Source of the DNA: Corella eumyota
Taxonomy: Eukaryota; Chordata; Ascidiacea; Phlebobranchia; Corellidae
NCBI GenBank assembly: GCA_963082875.1
Contig: OY720101.1
Span: 8,060,001 to 8,124,000, forward strand
DNA length: 64,000 nt
Direction of reading: 5' to 3'
Shown: positions 1-11,080 of the stretch, piece by piece
Position numbering within the stretch: position 1 is the first letter of the stretch
Layout: every line of letters starts with the position of its first letter
Translations under genes and position numbers: made by a program
The notes under the pieces: model-generated
Seen by the model: the letters and a program-made list of their open reading frames with translations, nothing else
Told to the model about the DNA's origin: nothing
Database searches by the model: none

Positions 1-427
1 CGGTTCAAGCGATAATGAAACTATATTTATGTATATTAACGTATTTTCACGAAGCTATTTTAAACCGGTTTCGAACTAATTTAATTACATCAACATAATC
101 CTGCGACAATGTAGGTTACTATATGGTGTTTAATAACAATAACTTTTCATAATCTTGCAATGCAAAAATTTTACTCCCACAATTCGTTTAGTTATAGTGG
201 AATGTAGTTAAAGTTTAGTAAGAAGCATAGTAAGTAGTACATTTTAAAAATGCAAGGCTTCAATTGATATGAGAAAACGAAGATCATGACTTGGGCCTAA
301 TGGAAGCTCTAAAAATGCGACCACATTTATCAATTTTTAAACGTTAATTTTTTAGCAAATAAATTTTTAAACGTTAATTCGTTTCCTACCTCATGTTTAT
401 ATTCTTATATTATTAACTTATTGTCAG
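1..427. other. Probable UBR5 intron
   Basis: A+T-rich sequence ending in an acceptor (AG at 426-427). No exon could be recognised. A short direct repeat (TTTTTAAACGTTAATT) occurs near 335-380. Confidence 0.5.
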
Positions 428-3400
428 GTCAGGGAAACTAAGTTTCGTAAGGAAATGGAACGTTTAAGGAGCGGTCAATACAACGATTTGGTCCTCAATG
501 TTGAAAGGCCGCGTGACAAAATCATTCAACAAACTCTAAAACAACTTAATCAACATTTTAAGCGGCGAGCTGGTGCTGTATTAAGAGTAAGATTTTATAT
601 TTCAATTTAATTCAAACATTTTTTGTTGAATTTTAATTTTTTTAATAAGGAATTGCTTAAAAATTATTAGCTTTGTTAATGTTTTAATGGCACATCATAG
701 ATAACCATTTTACCAAAAAGACGTTTGACCAAACTAACCCCATATGCTAAAAAAAGCCATTTTAACGACAATAAAACCTTTTATTTATTCCTTTTACGCT
801 AATTTTTCTAAAAAATTACTTTTATTATCTACAAAAATGTTGATCCAAATTTCGGTAAAATTTTGTTTCGAAATTTGAATTTTGGAAAAATGTTTATTAA
901 GCCAAATAGTTTTCTGTAATGTAAGCAAATACCATTGTTTAATGCCCTTAAGTTAATTGCCCTTTAGTACTTTAAATGAAACTGAGTTTTTTTATGATAT
1001 TTTAAATAAACAAATGTTACTTATCCTAATTTTAAATATTTTTAGGTGAAAGTTTTGTTTAAGAATGAGCCTGGCGAAGGCACCGGGGTTGCTCGTAGTT
1101 TTTACACTGCCATCTGTGAAGCGTTGCTCTCACCTGACCATTTACCAACACTGGATGGCGTCTTGCCTAGCTCCTCCACCCCACCGGTAATTTAAATTAT
1201 TATTTTTAAACTTTTACTGGGTAACATAAAAAATACCCAACACGATACCCTGAAAATTAATTTAAAAAGTAACTAATATGTAAAAACAGTGTGGTATACC
1301 AGTCATGACATTGGATTATAAGGCAAAGGGTTTTGGGTTTGAGCCTCACCAATGCCACGCTATTCGCTTATAAGTCTGGCCTTTATGAATAGCTTTAACA
1401 CTTCACAACAACACACCCTATCCCAATAAAAATTTAAACCCAAATCCTTAAGCTTATACGAAAAAAATTAACAATTTTTAGGGGAGTCGGAAATCATTGC
1501 AACACAGCTGCTCCCTAGTGGCAAGATGGTATAAGCGAGAAACTGATAGAATGGATGGCACTGGAGGCAATAGAGGTTTAAAAAAAAACTTATTTATATT
1601 TTTTGACTTTCTAGTAAGACTATTACAGTTATACCGTGGAATTGTATAGAACCTATATTTATTTATACAATTTCTATTTTTTAGCCTATCCAACAAGACC
1701 CGATTCTGAGATTGATTTAAGGTCATTTCTCTCTGCAAGGTCATCTCGAAGGTCATATGCTAACCTTGACGGGGTCACGACCCCAATGTCTATTTCTGCT
1801 CAACCGTTTCTAAAAAAGTCAGCCAGATGTAAGTAGAAAATTTTTATTTTTGTATATTTTTATGTAGTAGTAAATCCGACATTATATGTTTACGTTATTT
1901 TATTTTAAAATTTTGTTACTAGTGCAATGGTGTTTTTTCTTTTTTGTTTTTATTTGTCCTAAAAATAAAAAGGACAAATTCGCGCCCTAAAAGTATGCGG
2001 AACTTTGACCATTTATGTTTTGCTGTTTAGGGTATTAGTAGTTGTAATTGTCGAATAATGGAACTGTCATTTGTTTTTTTGGCTCACTATAATTTTACAC
2101 TGTTTATAGCCCCTTACTTAGAAGCACTTTCTGCTTAGAAGTAGTAGGGATCAATCCAGAGACCTCGTGTAGTGAAACCAAGTGTTCTAACTCCCTCACC
2201 AGTTAATTAAAATATTTATTTTTTAGCACAAGCTAACCAATCATCAATAGAAAGAAGCAAACAAGCGATCGGAGATAGATTATTACCCAAAGTCACTGCA
2301 ATAAGATCAGACTGGGCTTCAAAGATAACTGGAATGCTTATTGGTAAGTCTTGATAAATATTTTCAGTGTTAGTAAAAATTTACTCAACTATGAATTTTA
2401 TAAAAACATTTTATTAACAATTTATTGGCTGACTAAAAATCTGTTCTTACATTTAAACATTTTTGAAATTGATTTTTTTTGAGGAATAAAATGTTAATAT
2501 AGAGGTTTAAATAAAAATATGCTTGAAGCAATTTCAAAAAAAATATAATATTGCTAACATTTAGTTTGTCTTTTAGCCTAACTTTAACAAATAATTTAAT
2601 TGACCTAAAAAACTAACTTTTATTTTACTAACATTAACATTCTTTTATTACAAATCAAACACTAACATCCCTTTTATTATTTTTCAGGTTTACCAGCTTA
2701 CGAATTATTACTCCTACTTCGTAGCGAGCGAGCATTACAAGTAACGGTACAAAAGGCCGTAGATCAACTTGTGGCAAGTGGTTATACCAGCGGTGACACT
2801 GTACCTCCATTTAGTGGCCCTGAAGGTGTGCCTCTACCTACAAAGAGAGAGAACGAAAAAGAAGAGAAGGAAGATAAGAAACCTGTCATTAAAAAGGAAA
2901 AAGGCAAGATTTTAACTTAAACTCTGTTATGTTTGTAATAATAATTAAAATTTTTAATTTTTGGGGGTTGCAGAAGAACTATTACCCCCACTGGAAATCG
3001 ATGGTGGTCCCCCTTTATTCTACCAGCCTGGTAAAAGGGGGGTATATGCCCCGACATCGTGGGGTGTATTAAACGAAGTGAGGTTAAATGCTTACCGAAA
3101 TGTCGGCCGAATTATTGGTTTGTGTCTTCTACAAAACGAGCTGTGTCCATTACCATTATGTAGACATGTTTTAAAAGTCATTTTGGGCAGCAAGGTAAGA
3201 TAGTGGAAAAAGTATAAAAAAAGAACATTTTTAAATCTGTACACAAATCTGTTAAGTAAAGTTTTACTAAAATTCCTTAAATAAAGTTACAATTTTACCT
3301 ATTTAAATTCAATTTTTAAGTATACCATAAAGCAAATTGTAGACGTTAAATTTTTTAATTTTTAAGATAAATTGGCATGATCTTGCATTTTTTGATCCTT

Positions 3401-5206
3401 CGCTCTACGAGAGCTTGCGCCAGCTAGTGGTGGATTCACAGAGCAAAGATGGGGGAGTATTGGAAGCCCTCGAACTTACTTTCATGGTTGACTTACTACC
3501 AGAAGAGGGTGGTGGTCAGGTAAAATAAATTTTTGGAAATTAATTTTTTTTTAATTTTTGTTGGCTTTTAGGGGTAGTGTAATTATATAGTAATAAAAAA
3601 ATTTAAAACCAAATTTATTAAATAAGAAAAATAACCTCGCATTTTCGTACACTTGGTTTATTTATGTAACCTTAAAACAAAAAAATATCTTTGTATAATG
3701 AATATAGCTTACTAATATCCACTTTATAGGCTTTCAAAATATGTAAAGTGCCATTTGTGGTGCACAGGTTGCTTATCATATGCTAATGTTAGTTACAATG
3801 TGATTTAGAAACTACTTTTTAAATTATAAACTCACTTTCAGGTTGAACTAATGGTTAATGGAGATACAGTTCAAGTTGATAAAGACAACATACAAGATTA
3901 TGTGAGAAGATATGCTCTACATCGCATGCTTATATGCTGTAAGCCACAACTTGATAAGGTAAACGTCGTAAAAAAATAAGGCATTTTTTAAATAGTGGTT
4001 AGAACTTTTGCTTTAATGCATGAGGTCCTGAGTTCGATCCCCAATGATTTTAAATCGTAGCGTCAGATCCTAAGACTGCTAATGATAAATAAATTCTTCT
4101 GCTTAACATAATGAATAATTAACAAGTTATTTATTATGCTATGTGTTTATTGATATCGTCAAATGGCAAAGAAAACTAAAGACTGGGTCGGGATAAAAAA
4201 TGTTACTTCATCCTTAAGCTTTAAAGTCTGCATTTCCACATCGAAAATAAATATAAATTAACAAAAAAATATTAAAAACAAGCCAAAAATTGGGATATTC
4301 TTAGATAAACATCAACTTCCCTAAACTAATTTATTTTTTTCTTGTTTTACCTAACAGATAAGACAAGGAGTGTTCGATGTTTTGCCACCAAGTTCACTGA
4401 CGAGTTTAACAGCAGAAGATTTACGATTATTAGTGAACGGTTGTGGGAACGTCGACGTTCGAACACTTATTAGTTACACGATGTTTAATGACGAAAGTGG
4501 AAAAACAGGTAAAAATGAGTAAATTCGGGATCTTCAGGGTCATTGTTCTTTAAAGAAAATGGTATCCACCTATATGGGTAAAATCTTTTGATCGAATGAA
4601 GATTGCCTAAAATTGCCGAATGAACTATGCCCTGTTTGCATTTTCCTTAAATATATTACTCTTGAAAAAAGTTTTTCCGAAATACTTTTTATTTTTGGGG
4701 TAGATTTCGGGGGATTGTAAGAAGGGTGACTGAAGTGCCTAAAAATTTATATCGCCAAAACAAGCTTGTCTTGGCACCATAGTTTTATTCAGTTCTTTTA
4801 TTTAAACTTTTATTTTGCGTTTAAACATAAAAACAGGATCGACTTCAGAAAAACTGACCCAGTTCAAGCAATGGTTTTGGTCAGTTGTTCATCGTTTTAG
4901 CGCGATGGAACGCCAAGAATTATTATATTTTTGGACTGGTTCACCAGCGTTACCAGCAAGCGAGGATGGTTTCCAACCAATGCCAACCATTACCATTAGG
5001 CCACCAGACGACCAACATTTACCAACTGCCAATACTTGTATTTCAAGACTCTACGTTCCTTTGTACTCGTCAAGGTAAATTGGTTAGGTTAAATATTTTT
5101 ATTATACTTTTTGAAAAATGTTAATTTTTATTTGTATATTTTCAGGCAAATTTTAAAACAAAAGCTGACAGTTGCTATAAAAACCAAAAACTTTGGGTTC
5201 GTTTAA
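428..5206 (+). CDS. UBR5: UBR5 (EDD) HECT-type E3 ubiquitin ligase, C-terminal part (5' end outside window)
   Basis: Twelve exons join in frame to 603 codons: 428-586, 1046-1186, 1482-1575, 1685-1828, 2227-2343, 2688-2903, 2974-3194, 3367-3519, 3842-3958, 4358-4508, 4837-5074, 5146-5206 (stop TAA). The product matches vertebrate UBR5 from just before the HECT domain. It has an early HECT-like stretch ([16 protein letters not shown]), a low-similarity linker, an MLLE/PABC domain that binds PAM2 peptides (KITGML, split by an intron at 2343), then the HECT lobes ([32 protein letters not shown]). The catalytic cysteine sits in [15 protein letters not shown] at 5037-5039, and the protein ends NFGFV as in the family. 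The full protein normally also carries UBA, RCC1-like and UBR-box domains, which must lie upstream of the window. The role, ubiquitin transfer in protein quality control and transcription, is known for the family. Exon 6 ends at a GC donor (2904-2905). A polyadenylation signal lies at 5284. Confidence 0.93.
1291..1418 (+). repeat. tRNA-derived SINE-like element, copy 1 (UBR5 intron)
   Basis: The segment resembles 53038-53163: both have GTGRTAYACCRGTCATG near the start, a B-box-like GGGTTTGAG, a CACTAATGCC or CACCAATGCC stretch, then AGCT..A..ACRTCACAACARCACAC. The B-box spacing suggests a tRNA-derived SINE. The copies have diverged, so the insertion is not recent. Confidence 0.55.
2115..2205 (-). 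repeat. SINE-like fragment, reverse orientation (UBR5 intron)
   Basis: Read on the minus strand it has GTTAGAACACTTGG, CACGAGGTCT and a B-box-like GGATTGATCCCTACT, the layout of the tRNA head in the fuller element at 32312. No tail was found, so it is a fragment. Confidence 0.35.
2904..2973 (+). other. GC-AG intron in UBR5
   Basis: The coding frame requires splicing after AAAAAG at 2903. The next bases are GCAAGA, a typical GC donor that otherwise matches U1 well. The intron is 70 bp and ends in TTGCAG at 2973. Using this site keeps the frame from the acidic linker into the HECT lobe ([12 protein letters not shown]). No GT nearby gives an open frame. Confidence 0.75.
3995..4262 (+). repeat. 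tRNA-derived SINE, degenerate copy (UBR5 intron)
   Basis: It has a B-box-like GAGTTCGATCCCCAATG at about 4029, a TCGTAGCGTC segment, then AGACTGGGTCGGGATAAAAAATGTTAC and a CCCACATCGA-like end. These match, in the same order, segments of the element at 32312-32613, so the two belong to one family. It lies in the intron before UBR5 exon 10. Confidence 0.6.
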
Positions 5207-5283
5207 ATAAAAATTTTGCTGCTAGTTCTTTCGTAGTTGGAACAAAATCTGTTTAGGCTCTGTGTTTGTGTTGTTGTTCGTTC

Positions 5284-5289
5284 AATAAA
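5284..5289 (+). terminator. Polyadenylation signal of UBR5
   Basis: Canonical AATAAA, 78 bases after the UBR5 stop codon. Confidence 0.7.
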
Positions 5290-6510
5290 GAAATTTTAGA
5301 AACGCTTTGTTTATTGAACAATTCGCAAAAAACTAACGCTTCTTTTGCAGCTATATTTTTTTCCTACAATATGAAGTAACTTGGCTGTTTATTGCAAGTG
5401 TTATAATCACCGTTTTTTTGACTAATAGGCTGACAAATTTAACAACAACTTTTTTAAAAGTATGATTTCGTTTTTTATACGGGGAAATATTGCTATCATG
5501 ACTAGTTTCTATTCTAAAATATAATCTAAAGTTACCACAAACTGAAAAAAAGCAACAAGATCATCCTAAGAGTCCCGGAATTATACGCTTGCGATGATGA
5601 AAATTTTCGTTTATATTAGAACACTTTTAAACTTAAATATTTGAAAAACTGCTTAATCAAATTAAAAAAATAACGGAATTCTTATGTAAGTATAAAATAA
5701 GGGTAATAAACGCGGCGTCGTGATTTCTTTATGCTTCCTTAAATTTAAAACCTGTATGTGAGGAGGACTCAAGAGTTTAACTTAAAACTTTTTACAATGG
5801 TTCGATGCCCTTACACTGTCCAACGCTTACAGGTGGTCTACCAATCCTATCCCTGATGGTTCAGTTAGTTCAAATAAACTAACAAAAAAAAGTGTTACTA
5901 AGTTTGTTTTGAACTTGCCTAAGACTGTTCTTTTTATAATAAATATCTTTGCTACATCAAACATGACATTTTGTGCTAAAGGGTTTATATTTTATACTAA
6001 ATCGCATTTTCCAAATTCTGTATATTGTGATATACAAATATATATTTAGTACAACTACATATTTTGTTAGTCTACAAATATAAATGGAGAATATAATAAA
6101 ATAGTTGCTCAAGAAAAAAATTTAGAAATGTTAGCATGATTAAAGATTATATTTTTGAAATATATGACAATATACAAAAAAGTGCATTATGGTATACGAA
6201 ATTATGTCATATTAATAATAAAGAAATTTGGCCAGACGAAATGTTTTTAAGCCAAAAAATATCATCTAAATTAATTGATTGCAAATACATTTTTACAGTA
6301 CCAAAGTTGCATAAAAGTTTTCCAAATAGGTAGTATTATAAAGTTTTCATTTAAATAAACCTATTTAAATTGGATTAATTTTTGTGGCACATTTGGTAAA
6401 CTATTTATTAATATCCTAAGGCAAAAAATATATAGAAGTATTATAAAACCACTTTTTAATTCATAATGATTAGGTTCATTTTTGCGACTCTCAGGAATTT
6501 TACCAAATTT
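5290..6510. other. Intergenic region between convergent UBR5 and FBPase genes
   Basis: A+T-rich. It contains the 3' ends of two convergent genes. On the minus strand AATAAA (plus-strand 6404-6409) lies about 100 bases past the FBPase stop. A 65-codon open frame at 6136-6333 shows no recognisable family. No other feature was seen. Confidence 0.5.
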
Positions 6511-9500
6511 TTACTTTTGGTGTTTTTTCACTATAGCAATATACTCGTCCACATCATCAGGAGAACCCAGTACGATAGGTACACGTTGGTGGATGGTGTC
6601 GGGGGTAATATCAAGGATATCTCGTACGCCGTCCGCGGTTGCTTTGCCGCCAGCCTTTTCCATTATAAAAGCCATCGGCGCAGCTTCATACAATAATCTC
6701 AACTAAAAATTTTCAAAAAAACAAAATATAAAATCTAAAAGTGATAAAAACAAAATACAATTGTGGATTAACAATGTATAAATACTCCATTACGACATTT
6801 TAATTATTCCAATATTCAATGCATGATTTAAACATGCCAAAATTTTGTATATGTTTTTTATATTGATTTTACAGTATAACTAACCATGGGTAAACCCATT
6901 CTTAAACCCATAATATTATCAGTTAAGCTTGAAAAGACTACCATCAATTTAACATATCAAAAACAAAAGAACTAACACAATTCTATATACCAAAAAATGT
7001 CAAAACAAGTATATCATGTTAATTAAAAACGCCTAAAAACGTGCACGATTATACATCTATTTTCTGGGTATATAACAAACGTGCGTGGTATATATATCCG
7101 GCCAATAGCATTTAGTTTAAACACAGGGTAATTAGTAGCGTCTTTTTTCAACTGTTTATGTATTAACCAATAGCTTATTGCTATACAACGACATGTATTT
7201 AGATATAGTAGTGGATAGTTGCCCTATGGGCTGCCTATTAATCTTGATATTATGGTTGCAACTATAATTTGGTAATATGGTTGCACTCACAACTAATATA
7301 TATGCCTTTTAATTTACCAAAATTGTATTTTTATTTATTTTAAATGCCTTTAAATTGAACATACATGTGTATACATATACTTGTTTACAAAGCACCATTA
7401 TATATAGATATCCATTTACCAATTTGCATACCATTTTAAGTATTCAACAAATACAAAAACTATTTCTACAGCCAAAAAGATACTTATAATTAACGATTAA
7501 GCAAGTGTTTAGTTACATTTATTCAACTTATTTTTCTTTTAATTTTTTGTCAAGATTTGTTTTATATTAACCTTTCCAGACGGGCTCTTGCTATGAGCTG
7601 GGTAGGCAAAAACACCACCATACACCAGTGTCCTGTGTACATCAGCTACCATTGAACCAATATATCTGGCATTTGCTGGTGAAGCACCATCCTATAAAAA
7701 CCATTAATAATATAGAATAACATTTTTTGCTTTTATATCGATTAATTAATTTACATGGAAGCAGCTGGCATAAAACCCAAGACCTCGTGCTGTTAAGTCA
7801 AATGTTCAGCTATAAAATTGACGCCGGCCAAAAATTTATCTTTTGACACATTTGTGTAATACAAGTTTAATATTTTAATAAAAAGGTGTAGTTTATCAAT
7901 GACAACATGTTTTAAGTTGCACTCTGTTATAAACATGTGTTACCTTTGGAAATTTCTTGTTGCTAATAAATTCTGTCATCGTTGGGTCCCAAAACTTAGC
8001 ATAACCTTCATTAATGCTGAAAATCTTTCCTTTCTTTTTAATTCGAAGATTTTTTTCAACTAGAATAAATTCGCCAACCATCTGAAAATCAGAAAAAATT
8101 ATTATTTTATTTTTTATCGAAAGCAATTTAAAATAAATTTATTAAGCAAATATCAATTTAAGTTAAAATAGCATACTATATTTTTTAGTATTATATTATT
8201 GCATGTGATATAGCATCTACATCTATACATATATTTAAATAAATTTGTTGTATGCAAAAAAAGGTTTCATTGGGGCTAAATTATTGGACTGTAAAATTAA
8301 CCAGTTGTAACATAAGAAGCTTAGTACTTAAGAGAAAAAGGGTCTGATTGTGTTTTTTTAACACATGACTGCTCCTTCTAAGAACCGGGTTCTGAGGAAA
8401 AAAAAATTCTACACTAAATATAGCATGTAGTAATTTTAATAAATACATGGGATTGCTAAAGGTTGCAAAATTTTAATAAATCCCAAAAATGAAAAAAAAA
8501 CATATTTTATAAATTACACCTTGGAGTTTGACTGTTATTGTAAGAGCATTATATCTAAAAACATTGCAGTTTTTACATGGACATGCTAATAATATATATA
8601 CCTATCTAATAAAAGGTCTTTTTAACTAACACATGCTACCAAAAACATAAACAAAAATACTTTAAAAAAATAAAATTCAACAAATTCCTAGTACTTACAG
8701 GATCTAACATAAACATATCCACAGAGTTTGTTGTAGCTAAAACAATTGCAGTGGCACTTCCGAACAAAGCATAACCTGCTGCTACCATTTGTCTTCCAGG
8801 TTGCAGGGCATCACTTTCAGTGATGGGACTGTCCCCACACTATTAAACACATAACAACTTTGTTTAGTTGAACTAAATGACAAACCTATTTCTTAATGTC
8901 GTTTGCTGGCTAAAAGCATTTTAGGTTAAAAGCTGAGCATCGGATATTTTTTAGGTAGACCAATGGAAGATTATACACAAGTTTTTTAATTATTATTTTT
9001 TTTGAATAATTAGGGTGAGATTAATTTTTTAAGATTAGTTTAAAATAAATTAAATACCTTCTTGTAAATGCCAAAGATTGTTCCAATTGAAACCAAACAA
9101 TCAATGTTAGAAGAGCCATCCAGGGGATCAAATGTAACAATGTATTTGCCCTAAAAGTTAACAAACACATTTATCAACCAATGTGCTATTTTGTATATTT
9201 TTATCTATGATGTAAAAATACCGACTTTAATTATAGGGTAACATTTGTTTCTGTGACCTAGTCTTAAGTTGCTTTAGGCAGTTTGAGATTCTTACCACTT
9301 CACCTTGCTGACAGAAAGAATTATTTAACAAAAGATTTAAATAGTAGCTTATACAATAAAGCGTACAAAAGTTTTAAAGCAATTTTTTTAAAACGAAGGC
9401 AATGTAAAATTACCTGTCTTTCCACTTCAACCACAATGGCATTTTCATTTTCTTCTGAAACCAACAAACAAGTGGTTAGAGATGATTTCACCATATTAAT

Positions 9501-9944
9501 GAATAGTTCGTTTGACAACACATCTAATTTTTTCTGTTCGTCGCCGGTTGTGTTTGTTGTACCAGAAATTCCATACCTGCAAAAACAATTTTAATTTGCA
9601 AAATTACATTTTAAAAAAATTTTTTTTTTGAAATGGGCAAAAAGTGCTTCTTAATAAGATATACCAAACTTTGCCTAAAAAACTTTGCTAGGATTACATA
9701 CAATAATTTCTAGGCTAAGTCTCTTTTTTACAACACCTTGTAGTCAGTATTTTTATTTAAATATTTATAAAACTTACAAATTTGCCAATCCAGCTCTTCT
9801 TACATTAGTGGAAATAGCTTTAATAGCCAAACAAATGGAGTTTAGAAGTTGGGTCAATTCACCGGTTGCATTAGATTTTCGTCCACCTTCTGTGATAAAT
9901 CTGGTCAAAGAAACCATATCAGTGTCAATCTCGTCACTTGCCAT
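6511..9944 (-). CDS. FBP1: Fructose-1,6-bisphosphatase
   Basis: Seven exons, in transcript order: 9944-9778, 9576-9414, 9150-9058, 8839-8699, 8081-7944, 7691-7572, 6702-6511 (stop). They join without a break to 337 residues, essentially the length of human FBP1 (338). The enzyme hydrolyses fructose-1,6-bisphosphate to fructose-6-phosphate in gluconeogenesis, in the cytosol. The metal and phosphate site is plain: [12 protein letters not shown], then [14 protein letters not shown]. Also present are [43 protein letters not shown] and the C-terminal [15 protein letters not shown]. An N-terminal extension is absent and the AMP-site region ([18 protein letters not shown]) is present, as in metazoan enzymes. 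ATG at 9944 is the first in-frame start. METTL2 ends 170 bases upstream on the same strand with no AATAAA between, and an acceptor-like AG lies at 9995-9996, so downstream-operon expression is possible. Confidence 0.96.
7190..7430. repeat. AT-rich dispersed repeat (FBPase intron)
   Basis: The stretch shares ordered blocks with 48950-49120 and 46850-46935: CCYTATGGGCT, ACTCACAACTAATATATG, GAACATACA, CATATAC and a CATTATATATA end. It looks like a degraded dispersed element, perhaps a MITE. No clear inverted ends were found. Confidence 0.4.
7755..7815 (-). repeat. SINE-like fragment, reverse orientation (FBPase intron)
   Basis: Read on the minus strand it has TTGACTTAACAGCACGAGGTC then TTGGGTTTTATGCC, resembling the tRNA-like head of the SINE family at 2115. 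Short and diverged. Confidence 0.3.
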
Positions 9945-9994
9945 TTTTTGGGGTTGTTGAATTCTAATTTACTAAAATTAGTTAAACTTAGTAT

Positions 9995-9996
9995 CT
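9995..9996 (-). promoter_or_regulatory. Candidate trans-splice acceptor upstream of FBPase
   Basis: On the minus strand a pyrimidine tract (TGTTTTTTTCAACTTTAG) ends in AG 51 bases before the FBPase start codon, in the short gap after METTL2. Spliced-leader trans-splicing of downstream operon genes is established for Ciona; its use here is inference. A second AG lies at 9972-9973. Confidence 0.35.
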
Positions 9997-10114
9997 AAAG
10001 TTGAAAAAAACAATTTTAGAGAATATTTTTATATAAAAACAGTGATTTTCTAGCACAAATTAAAAAAAATTTGACATAGGTGTTCACCACCCTTTTTAGT
10101 ATTCAATCTTAATA

Positions 10115-11080
10115 TTATAAGGGTTTTCTATATTTCGCCTGTATCCAAACTCTGTACATTTTCAACTGTCGAGCTCTATTAACTTGCAACCTACGATCGA
10201 TAATATTTTGTTCTTCAATTAACCCAGATTTAGTAAATAAGTCCTTAATTTCCTCTTGCTTAAAAAAGTAAACTAAAGTACCATCCCCCCGCGTGTAAAA
10301 GTTATCACTTAAGCAACGACCTTTCTTGAACCTTAACTGAGCCATGTCATATCGGCCATAATCCCTGAACAAGACAACACCCCCAGGTTTAAGAAGTTTG
10401 CTAACTCTTGATATAGCATCTGCCATGTTTTTGTATTGCAGTGCAGATAAAACGAAAATCATGACAACAACGTCGAGTGACTCTTCAGGAAAAGGAAACT
10501 CATTAGAAGCAGTGATATCATGCACAAAAACGTGACATCTTTTTTTGTTGTAATCATGATGCGACTTAACAATTTCAACAGCTGTTGGGGAATAGTCGCA
10601 GCCATACATAAACAACTCATCTGAATTGTTTGTTTGCAAGACAGGAAATATAGTATTACCAGCACCACAACCTATCTCTAAAAACCTAAATTTGGCATTT
10701 TGACCAGGGTATTTAGACAGTGTATTCTCACAGTTTTTAAAATTTGTTTTATCAATTTTTTTATTGAATTGATCTAGCAGTAGCTCAGGAAATTCAGTGA
10801 ACAGCCAATGTCGATCCTTAAAAAATTTGTTGTCATGTTTTTGATAAAACTTATCCCAATTTGAGAATGCTTGTTCTAAAAATTTTACTTGATCATCAGC
10901 AGGAATTGACTCCATGGCTTGTTTTTTCGTTATCGATTCTGCTTCTTTTTCTTGCTCTTCGCTCCATTCTACATTGTCCCAAGCATTGTGTTTAAAAACA
11001 TTGTTTTCATCTTTTAGAAAGCGATTGCCAAACACAGGGCGTTTTTCATCTTTTTCTTCTTGGTTTGACATTTCAATCAA
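10115..11080 (-). CDS. METTL2: METTL2, tRNA N3-methylcytidine methyltransferase (intronless)
   Basis: One open frame of 321 codons. It aligns along its whole length with human METTL2A/B: FLKDENNVFKHNAWDNVEWS near the N terminus, FFKDRHWLFTEFPEL, the SAM-binding motif I FLEIGCGAGNTIFP (residues ~132-145), the acidic motif YGCDYSPTAVEIV, MIFVLSALQ, LLKPGGVVLFRDYGRYDMAQ, and the C-terminal DRRLQVNR..LKMYRVWIQ. METTL2 forms 3-methylcytidine at position 32 of tRNA-Thr and tRNA-Arg with the partner DALRD3; it acts in the cytosol. The human region between the first block and motif I is longer; it is compact here. The start could be Met1 or Met4; both are in frame. No intron is present, unlike the flanking genes. 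FBPase follows 170 bases downstream on the same strand. Confidence 0.95.
   Translation of the reverse strand: MIEMSNQEEKDEKRPVFGNRFLKDENNVFKHNAWDNVEWSEEQEKEAESITKKQAMESIPADDQVKFLEQAFSNWDKFYQKHDNKFFKDRHWLFTEFPELLLDQFNKKIDKTNFKNCENTLSKYPGQNAKFRFLEIGCGAGNTIFPVLQTNNSDELFMYGCDYSPTAVEIVKSHHDYNKKRCHVFVHDITASNEFPFPEESLDVVVMIFVLSALQYKNMADAISRVSKLLKPGGVVLFRDYGRYDMAQLRFKKGRCLSDNFYTRGDGTLVYFFKQEEIKDLFTKSGLIEEQNIIDRRLQVNRARQLKMYRVWIQAKYRKPL

Noticed and set aside
6136-6333. 65-codon frame between UBR5 and FBPase
   Set aside because: No recognisable domain, A+T-rich composition and no splice context; chance frame most likely.
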